Of a stretch of 19,736 bases of DNA, positions 14,475 through 19,736 are shown piece after piece (position 1 is the stretch's first letter; each line of letters starts with the position of its first letter). Where the stretch lies: NCBI GenBank assembly GCA_002687025.1, contig NYZG01000057.1, forward strand, positions 9,558 through 29,293, given 5' to 3'. The DNA is from Candidatus Poribacteria bacterium (GTDB taxonomy: Bacteria; Poribacteria; WGA-4E; GCA-2687025). The position numbers were made by a program, and so were the translations under genes. The notes below the pieces were generated by a model. That model had not been told where the DNA came from. It saw only the letters and a list, made by a program, of their open reading frames with translations, and did no database searches.

Positions 14475-14528
14475 GCCCGGTCCGGCCCGCTCCTAAGCGC
14501 TGTGTAGACGGAGCGCGGGCTACCGGGC
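14475..14528 (+). promoter_or_regulatory. Nested GC-rich hairpin upstream of the S41 protease gene
   Basis: An outer stem pairs GCCCGGT (14475-14481) with ACCGGGC (14522-14528). An inner stem pairs GCCCGCTCC (14485-14493) with GGAGCGCGGGC (14510-14520), leaving a two-base bulge and a 16-base loop. The structure ends 34 bases before the ATG. Only TTT follows nearby, so a strong intrinsic terminator is unlikely, but it could end the upstream transcript or act as a stabilising or regulatory 5' leader. Confidence 0.5.
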
Positions 14529-14562
14529 GCGTTTGCCAAGGAATGTCCACGGAGTGCGTTAC

Positions 14563-16092
14563 ATGAAGAAGCACGGCCGCTCTCTATCCTTCATCTTCCC
14601 GGTTGGCGTCATCACGGTCGTGCTGGCGCTGATGTGGTTCAACCAGGGCCGTGCGCAGAGCCGCCAGGACTCGATGTACCAGTACGTAGAGCAGCTCTCC
14701 GAGATCATCGACCGGTCACGGGAGAACTACTACAAGGACGTCGATGTCGACAAGATGATGGAAGGCGCGATCAAGGGAGCGGTCGCGGCGCTGCACGATC
14801 CTTATTCCTTCTACCAGGCGCCGCAGGCACAGCAACGTGAGCGTGAAGACCTCTTCTACGGCCAGTTCGGTGGCCTCGGCATACGCATATACGCCGACCG
14901 ACAGGGCGAACGCGCGCTGGTCAAGGTGTCGTCGGTACTGCCGAACACCCCCGCGCGACGCGAGGGCATCCAGGCGGGCGACACGATCATCGAGGTCGAC
15001 GGCGACTCGGTCGTGTTGGGAGGCCCCACCGGTCTGACGATGGACGATGTGGTGTCCAAGCTGCGCGGCCGAGTCGGAGAGCCCGTCACCATCACGGTGG
15101 CACGGCGCAATCACGTCGGCACGACAGAGATCACACTCACGCGCGAGGTCATCAAGCCGCGCAGCGTCGAGTGGGAAATACTCGAACCAGGCATCGGCTA
15201 TACCAGGCTCGACAGCTTCAAGAATCAGACGTCGACGGAGTTCGAAGCCGCCGTCAACGCCATGAAGGCCGCGACCGACCTGCGCTCGATCATCATCGAC
15301 CTGCGCGCGAACAGAGGCGGGCTGCTGACAGCCGCGCGAGAAGTCTCCGACGCCTTCCTCTCCAAGGGCCGGATCGTCTCCACCAAGGGGCGCGAAGGGG
15401 GCCGCAAGGAGTTCGACCGCGAGTATCTTGCCAACGCAGACCTGCTCGTAAGCGACGATGTAGAGGTCGTCATCCTCATAGACGGCAACAGCGCCAGCGG
15501 CTCCGAGATCGTGGCCGGCGCCATCAAGGACCACGATCGAGGAATCCTTGTCGGCGAGAAGACCTTTGGCAAGGGCGTGGTACAGCAGCGGTTCGTACTG
15601 GAAAGTGGCGGCGCCCTGTCTCTCACCATCTCCTCGTACTTCACGCCGGATGGCACGTCCATCGACGGCGAAGGCATCTCCCCCGACGTGCCGGTGGAGC
15701 CCGCCCGCCTGACGGACGAGGAGGCGTTCGCCCGTCAACACGCCCGCGACGAGCGCATCGTGGACGACTTCGTGATCGGGTTCTTGGAAGGCTACGAGGA
15801 CGAACACGCGGAGACCCCCAAGGACTTCGCGACGCTGGAGCCCAGCTTGCCTGAACTGACGGCCATCCTGGAGAAGGAGAACATACGCCTCTCCGAGAAG
15901 ACCATCTGGCTCGAAGCGCGCAACATCTTCGACCTGAACGTCGGCACCGAACGCCTCGTAGATCGCGACAACGACGAGGCGCTGACCGAAGCGCTCCGGG
16001 TCATCCAGGAGGTGGGCGTCGCTAAGGTCCTCAGCGGCGCATACCCGCCGCCCGTGGCTGTTGAGACCGAAGAGACCGCAGTCGTGAACTGA
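14563..16092 (+). CDS. C-terminal processing peptidase, S41 family (CtpA/Prc type)
   Basis: A 509-residue periplasm-facing serine protease anchored by an N-terminal membrane segment (residues about 8-26, SFIFPVGVITVVLALMWF). A helical lead (YYKDVDVDKMMEGAIKGAVAALHDPYSFY) is typical of Ctp proteins. A PDZ domain follows at about 103-185 (FGGLGIRI...SVLPNTPARREGIQAGDTIIEVDG), then the S41 core. The catalytic dyad is Ser312 in GNSASGSEIVAGAIKD and Lys337 in GEKTFGKGVVQ, 25 residues apart as in the family. These enzymes trim or degrade envelope proteins from their C-termini. I chose ATG at 14563 because GGAG lies eight bases before it and the anchor begins there; an in-frame TTG at 14533 adds ten poorly conserved residues. 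The last 110 residues beyond the core are of unknown role. Confidence 0.94.
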   Translation: MKKHGRSLSFIFPVGVITVVLALMWFNQGRAQSRQDSMYQYVEQLSEIIDRSRENYYKDVDVDKMMEGAIKGAVAALHDPYSFYQAPQAQQREREDLFYGQFGGLGIRIYADRQGERALVKVSSVLPNTPARREGIQAGDTIIEVDGDSVVLGGPTGLTMDDVVSKLRGRVGEPVTITVARRNHVGTTEITLTREVIKPRSVEWEILEPGIGYTRLDSFKNQTSTEFEAAVNAMKAATDLRSIIIDLRANRGGLLTAAREVSDAFLSKGRIVSTKGREGGRKEFDREYLANADLLVSDDVEVVILIDGNSASGSEIVAGAIKDHDRGILVGEKTFGKGVVQQRFVLESGGALSLTISSYFTPDGTSIDGEGISPDVPVEPARLTDEEAFARQHARDERIVDDFVIGFLEGYEDEHAETPKDFATLEPSLPELTAILEKENIRLSEKTIWLEARNIFDLNVGTERLVDRDNDEALTEALRVIQEVGVAKVLSGAYPPPVAVETEETAVVN

Positions 16093-16196
16093 CCCCGTCC
16101 ACCGAACGGCCACGATGGTCGTGTTGGATACCACGTGCCGCGGGGCGAGCGTGAATGCCTTCCCCTAGCTGGACAACGTCAGGATGGGTTCCAACC

Positions 16197-16224
16197 GTGA
16201 CCCACATGTGCCTTGTGGGGTCAC
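16197..16224. repeat. Inverted repeat in the S41-polX interval
   Basis: GTGACCCAC and GTGGGGTCAC can pair over nine base pairs with one bulged G, around a nine-base loop. It lies directly beside the repeat-like element at 16228-16247, so the two may be one mobile or repeat unit. No terminator T-run follows. Confidence 0.4.
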
Positions 16225-16313
16225 TACTTCCTCCTGCGGGGATGACGACCACCAGCGTCCGCGCGGGCTCCGTAGCCCCGCCGCCCGCGAGCGCGCCTTG
16301 CGTATGCCGTCCG

Positions 16314-16343
16314 TTGCCGCCTCGCGCGCGCGAGTGCTAGAAT
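16314..16343 (+). promoter_or_regulatory. Candidate promoter of polX
   Basis: TTGCCG (16314-16319), an 18-base spacer, then TAGAAT (16338-16343) preceded by TGC, giving an extended -10. The -10 matches five of six positions. Transcription would begin near 16350, about 27 bases before the polX start. Confidence 0.45.
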
Positions 16344-16376
16344 CCGCCCACTCCACCGGACAGGACGCGCTGCCTG

Positions 16377-18074
16377 ATGCTGACGAACGAGGAACTTGCC
16401 GACGAACTGCGGATTCTCGCCGACCTGATGACCATCGGCGGGGATGACGACGTGTACCGTATACGCCGGTACAGCCGCCTCGCCGATGCCATCGACGCGC
16501 TGCCCGAGCCGATCGGAGCCGTGTACGCCGAAGGCCGCCTCACCGACATGAAGGGCGTCGGCGACTCCACGGCGAAGCTCATCGAAGAGTACCTCGCCAC
16601 CGGCTCGTCCAAACGGCGCGAGAAGCTCGAAGAGACCACGCCCATCACCGTCCTCGACCTGCTGGAACTCCCGGGGATAGGCCCCAAGACGGCGCAGCGC
16701 CTGTTCCAGGATCTCCACATCAAGTCGATTGACGAACTCGAAGCGGGTCTCGACGCCGGGACCGTCCAGGGCATGAAGGGCATCACCGCCAAGACCGAGG
16801 AGAAGCTCCGGGCGGGGATCGCGCGGATACGTCGCCGCAACGTGGAGCGACCGCTTCAAGAGGTGTTGCGTCTCAGTGAGCAGATCGGCGAGGCCCTGAA
16901 CCTCGCGTCCGACGTGACGGCGGTCGCGGTCGCCGGGGCGGCGAGGCGTGGCGTCGAGACCCCACGGCGCATACATGTCGTCGCGGCGACGGAGAACATC
17001 GGGCAAGCCGCGGTAGTGCTGGACAAGATCGGCCTCGGCGACGGCAGTCCCACGCGGGAGGTGCGCGGAGAGTTCGGCGGAGGCTTCCCGATACGCGCCT
17101 CACTGACCCCCTCGGCGTACTTTGGGGTCACCTGGCTGCGGCAGACGGCGGACGCCAGCCACGTCGCGGCGCTGAGCGCGCGCGCCACTGAGCGGGGACT
17201 CCCGCCGCTCGACGACGACGAGGGATGGCGGCGCCTCGACGAGGAGGAGATATACGGGAAGCTCGGACTCCCGCTCATCGTGCCGGAGCTCCGCGAGGGC
17301 ACGACGGCCATCGACAGGGCCGACGCCGGAGCGTTACCCACCCTCATACGCATCGACGACTACAACGCTGACCTCCACGTCCACACGCACGCCAGCGACG
17401 GCCTGAACACCATTGAGGAGATGGCGCAAGCGGCGCAGGCGCGCGGATACGGCTGCCTGGCCATCTGCGACCACTCACGGTCATCCGGGCAAGCCGGAGG
17501 GCTCAGCGCCGAACGTCTGCTCGAACAGATCGAGCAGGTGCGTGTCGTCAACGACGGCATGGACAGCGACTTCACGCTCCTGGCCGGCAGCGAAGTGGAC
17601 ATCCTCCGCGACGGCAAGCTCGACTACCCAAACGACATTCTCGCGCAGTTGGACTGGGTCGTCGCCAGCGTCCACTCGAACTTCAACCTGTCCGAGGCAG
17701 AGCAGACGGAGCGCTTCTACCGCGCCATGGAGAACCCGTACGTACGCGTCATCGGCCACGCGACGGGACGGCTTCTCAGCCGTCGCGACCCCTACCCGAT
17801 AGACATCCCTGCGCTGATAGGGAAGGCGGCCGAGACGGGCGTCGCACTCGAACTCAACGCGGCGCCTGACCGTCTGGACCTGAACGCCGAATACTGCGCG
17901 ATGGCGCGCGAAGCCCATGTGCCGGTATCCATAAACACCGACGCCCATCGCCGAGAGACGCTCGACACGATACGATACGGCCTCGCGACGGCGCGGCGCG
18001 CGTGGCTGGAACCCAAGCACGTCGTGAACACATGGAGCGCCGAGGAGATACAGGGGTTCCGCGCGCCTTCGTGA
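16377..18074 (+). CDS. polX: Family X DNA polymerase/PHP protein with degenerate polymerase site
   Basis: A 565-residue protein with the bacterial PolX order. An N-terminal 8-kDa-like domain has helix-hairpin-helix DNA-binding motifs (MKGVGDSTAKLIEEYLATG about 58-76; LLELPGIGPKTAQRLF about 95-110; about 130-150). A polymerase palm/thumb follows (about 155-310), then a C-terminal PHP domain (about 330-565). The PHP metal site looks complete: DLHVHTHASDG (H334, H336), CDHS (D365, H366), GSEVDI (E406), SVHS (H433), GHATGR (H461), NTDAH (D522, H524). Known PHP domains of PolX give 3'-5' exonuclease and AP-endonuclease activity. The palm instead reads GAARRGVETPRRIHVV where active enzymes have GSxRRGxETxGDxD, and FPIRASL where a third Asp (VDLR) is expected, so polymerase function is probably lost. 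The length is normal for the family. AGGA lies 11 bases before the ATG. Confidence 0.9.
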   Translation: MLTNEELADELRILADLMTIGGDDDVYRIRRYSRLADAIDALPEPIGAVYAEGRLTDMKGVGDSTAKLIEEYLATGSSKRREKLEETTPITVLDLLELPGIGPKTAQRLFQDLHIKSIDELEAGLDAGTVQGMKGITAKTEEKLRAGIARIRRRNVERPLQEVLRLSEQIGEALNLASDVTAVAVAGAARRGVETPRRIHVVAATENIGQAAVVLDKIGLGDGSPTREVRGEFGGGFPIRASLTPSAYFGVTWLRQTADASHVAALSARATERGLPPLDDDEGWRRLDEEEIYGKLGLPLIVPELREGTTAIDRADAGALPTLIRIDDYNADLHVHTHASDGLNTIEEMAQAAQARGYGCLAICDHSRSSGQAGGLSAERLLEQIEQVRVVNDGMDSDFTLLAGSEVDILRDGKLDYPNDILAQLDWVVASVHSNFNLSEAEQTERFYRAMENPYVRVIGHATGRLLSRRDPYPIDIPALIGKAAETGVALELNAAPDRLDLNAEYCAMAREAHVPVSINTDAHRRETLDTIRYGLATARRAWLEPKHVVNTWSAEEIQGFRAPS

Positions 18075-18167
18075 ACCTGTGCGAGTACGCGCCGTGGCCC
18101 ATAGCTGTCGTCCCTCACGCGAACCGGTATCCCACGCCACGGAAACCAATGCCTACCGGAGAGTACG

Positions 18168-19004
18168 ATGAAGCCTGAGAAGCCGTTGGAAATCGGAATC
18201 ATGCTCGGGGTCGGCGACGACCCGGCGGAAAGCCTCGCCAAGGTCAAAGCCGTCGGCCTGAACAACGCCCAGATGGGCCGCCCACCCGCGCAATACCTGG
18301 CCGGGGACGCCTTCGAGGAGCTGCGCGACGCGGTCGAGGAGTCCGGCATCACCATCACGACCGTCTTCTGCGGCTTCGATGGCGAAAGCTACGCGGACAT
18401 CCCTACGGTCAAGGAGACCGTCGGGTACGTCCCCGCCGGCCCGCGCGCCGAACGTGTCCAGGAGACTCTCGCGATCTCCGAGTTCGCCAAAGGGTTGGGC
18501 GTGGACGCCGTCGCGGCGCACATAGGGTTCATCCCGGAGGACCACACCGACCCGCTGTTCGGCGAGATGGTCGAGACCCTACAAGGGATCGCCGACCACT
18601 GCGCTGGCAACGGGCAGGTCTTCAGCCTCGAGACGGGGCAGGAGAGCGGCGCGGGCCTCCTCGCCTTCCTCAAGGCGGTCGACCGCGACAACCTGAAGGT
18701 CAACTTCGACCCGGCGAACATGATCCTCTACGGCAGCGGCGAGCCGATCGAGGCTATGGAGATCGTCAAGGATTACATCGTCAGCGTCCACGCCAAGGAC
18801 GGCACGTGGTCCGATCAACCGACGGTGACCTTCGGCGAGGAGACACCCCTCGGCGCCGGCGACGTCAACATGACCCAATTCGTCGAGAAGTTGAAGGAAA
18901 TCGGCTTCGACGGGTATATCACCATCGAGCGAGAGATCAGCGGGGACGAGCAGATCGCGGACATCCAGGCGGGGATCGAGCTACTGAGGTCGCTCGTAGG
19001 ATAG
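18168..19004 (+). CDS. Sugar-phosphate isomerase/epimerase (AP-endonuclease-2-type TIM barrel)
   Basis: A 278-residue TIM barrel of the xylose-isomerase-like superfamily, cytoplasmic, of the kind abundant in Planctomycetes-like bacteria. Metal ligands can be placed at Glu155 (LETGQE), Asp181 (NFDPANMILYG), His208 (SVHAKDG) and Glu254 (YITIEREI), the usual Glu-Asp-His-Glu set. The N-terminal IGIMLGVGDDPAESLAKVKAVGLNNAQ is strand and helix 1. The exact sugar cannot be inferred; such enzymes isomerise ketoses or inosose derivatives, and they are frequently annotated only as superfamily members. A ribosome site (GGAG) is eight bases before the ATG. A 93-base gap separates it from polX, in which I see nothing definite. 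Confidence 0.87.
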   Translation: MKPEKPLEIGIMLGVGDDPAESLAKVKAVGLNNAQMGRPPAQYLAGDAFEELRDAVEESGITITTVFCGFDGESYADIPTVKETVGYVPAGPRAERVQETLAISEFAKGLGVDAVAAHIGFIPEDHTDPLFGEMVETLQGIADHCAGNGQVFSLETGQESGAGLLAFLKAVDRDNLKVNFDPANMILYGSGEPIEAMEIVKDYIVSVHAKDGTWSDQPTVTFGEETPLGAGDVNMTQFVEKLKEIGFDGYITIEREISGDEQIADIQAGIELLRSLVG

Positions 19005-19035
19005 CCGCGCGTCCTCCCAGGTGGGGCGGTATTCG

Positions 19036-19650
19036 ATGGCGCGCAAGCCCAAGACGGCCTACGACGACGAGTCCGACGTAGGCCGTCGCGACTTCTTCGG
19101 CCAACTGCTCCGAGAGGTGGCGCGCCCCGTGGCCGAATTCCGGGAGGCCGTCAAGGATCGGCCTCCCGAGCCGGACGATATCCCCCAAACGCGCCTGCGG
19201 CCGCCGGGCGCCTTGCATGAGACGCTGTTCGTCAACACGTGCGACCACACGGGGGAGTGCGTGCAGGCGTGCCCGGCCAACGCCATCCTCGCCGACGCCA
19301 ACGGCACGCCCTATGTCGACCCGGAGCGCCAACCGTGCGTTGTGTGCGTGGGACTGGACTGCATGGCGGCGTGCCCGACCGGCGCGCTCATGTCGCGTCC
19401 CGCGGACGGTCTGGGCATGGGGATCGCCCGCGTGGACGCCGCTACCTGCCTCCGGTCAACCGGCGAGGAGTGCACGCGTTGTATTCAGGTGTGCCCGTTG
19501 CACGAGTCGGACGTCACGGTGCTGGACCTGGCCCTGGACGGCTCCCTGCACGTCTATGAGGACGTGTGCGTGGGTTGCGGCTGTTGTGTCCGCGCCTGTC
19601 CCACGCAACCGAAGGCGATAACCGTCGAACCCACAAGGACGCTCGCATGA
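19036..19650 (+). CDS. NapF-like ferredoxin with four cluster motifs
   Basis: A 204-residue iron-sulfur protein resembling NapF, the accessory ferredoxin of periplasmic nitrate reductase, or a related MauM/NapG-type protein. An RRDFFGQLLREVARPVAEF segment (17-35) has a twin-arginine-like pair but no clear hydrophobic export core, as in cytoplasmic NapF. Cysteine sets are: I, C69, C75, C79; II, C101, C104, C109, C113; III, C138, C146, C149, C153 (the long-spaced set with ECTRC also seen in NapF); IV, C178, C181, C184, C188. Set I lacks the usual second Cys (CDHTGECVQACP). ATG at 19036 is favoured over GTG 19021 because AGGTGG lies 11 bases upstream. Its stop overlaps the next gene's ATG. Whether it serves a nitrate reductase is unproven. 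Confidence 0.85.
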   Translation: MARKPKTAYDDESDVGRRDFFGQLLREVARPVAEFREAVKDRPPEPDDIPQTRLRPPGALHETLFVNTCDHTGECVQACPANAILADANGTPYVDPERQPCVVCVGLDCMAACPTGALMSRPADGLGMGIARVDAATCLRSTGEECTRCIQVCPLHESDVTVLDLALDGSLHVYEDVCVGCGCCVRACPTQPKAITVEPTRTLA

Positions 19651-19736
19651 AGGCTGCTGGCAGGACGAGGATGTCCCGTGCCGTCTTCCTCTGCCTGGCG
19701 CTGGGTCTCGCCCTGGCGGCCGGGATCGCGCACGCC
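19647..19736 (+). CDS. Exported protein, 5' end only
   Basis: The first 30 codons of a gene that runs off the window. ATG at 19647 overlaps the ferredoxin stop (ATGA), and AAGGA lies eight bases upstream, so start and coupling are well supported. The encoded N-terminus has a basic start (KAAGRTRMSRA), a hydrophobic core (VFLCLALGLALAAGI) and AHA at the likely cut, a typical signal peptide. The coupling with a NapF-like ferredoxin makes a periplasmic redox protein, such as a cytochrome, plausible, but nothing in the visible part shows it. Confidence 0.75.
   Translation, partial: MKAAGRTRMSRAVFLCLALGLALAAGIAHA

Larger units (their letters stand above)
16093..16376. other. Non-coding interval between the S41 gene and polX
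   Basis: About 285 bases with no credible gene. It contains a small 5-bp hairpin at 16111-16123 (CACGA, TGG, TCGTG), a larger hairpin at 16197-16224 (GTGACCCAC against GTGGGGTCAC with one bulged base), a repeat-like TTCCTCCTGCGGGGATGACG at 16228-16247, and a candidate promoter near its right end. None of the hairpins has a T-run. Confidence 0.5.

Noticed and set aside
16111..16123. Intrinsic terminator after the S41 gene
   Set aside because: Only a 5-bp stem, and it is not followed by a run of T.
14716..16134. 472-codon minus-strand open frame opposite the S41 protease
   Set aside because: It mirrors the protease codons; the Ser/Lys dyad and PDZ domain on the + strand settle which strand is coding.
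18075..18167. Possible tRNA or promoter in the gap before the isomerase
   Set aside because: No cloverleaf arms, no GTTCRA T-loop and no convincing -10/-35 pair could be found in the 93 bases.

Overview
The window is a gene-dense, GC-rich bacterial chromosomal segment of about 19.7 kb, with most genes on the + strand. I see no tRNA, rRNA, CRISPR array, transposase or phage gene. The mixture of arginine and pyrimidine genes, exported TPR, propeller and LamG-like proteins, a TIM-barrel sugar-phosphate isomerase of a kind common in Planctomycetes- and Poribacteria-type genomes, and a small interspersed intergenic repeat suggests an uncultured environmental Gram-negative-type lineage. Poribacteria-like is my best guess, at low confidence.

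Layout. Positions 2-298 hold the 3' end of a small membrane protein gene. It converges on a minus-strand gene (327-1286) for a pentapeptide-repeat plus TIR-domain protein, a likely NAD-cleaving immune-type effector. A non-coding stretch (1287-1640) carries repeat-like hairpins and a candidate promoter. Next comes a long co-directional block: argJ, argB, argD, an HtrA-like protease, a membrane-anchored TPR protein, a polytopic membrane protein, an HDAC-family deacetylase, pyrK and pyrD (1641-10726). Several of its junctions overlap by a few bases (ATGA, GTGA), so it is probably one operon joining arginine synthesis (acetyl-cycling route), envelope quality control and the NAD-linked class 1B dihydroorotate dehydrogenase.

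A secreted TPR/beta-propeller protein (10761-12695) follows, facing a minus-strand YgjP-type metallopeptidase (12730-13284). Divergent from the latter is a short secreted LamG-like protein (13389-14117), followed by a doubtful small ORF (14135-14467). An S41 C-terminal processing protease (14563-16092) has its own extended -10 candidate and a nested 5' hairpin. After a second non-coding gap comes a family X DNA polymerase/PHP protein (16377-18074) whose polymerase aspartates appear to be missing while the PHP nuclease residues are present. The window ends with a sugar-phosphate isomerase/epimerase (18168-19004), a NapF-like multi-cluster ferredoxin (19036-19650), and the first 30 codons of an exported protein whose start overlaps the ferredoxin stop.

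The best leads are the apparently polymerase-dead PolX, the solitary TIR/pentapeptide protein, the membrane-protein gene lacking an ATG, GTG or TTG at its apparent N-terminus, the hairpins at the predicted 5' ends of the argJ and S41 transcripts, and the ferredoxin with a three-cysteine first cluster motif. I did not find a clear multi-gene system of an undescribed type.
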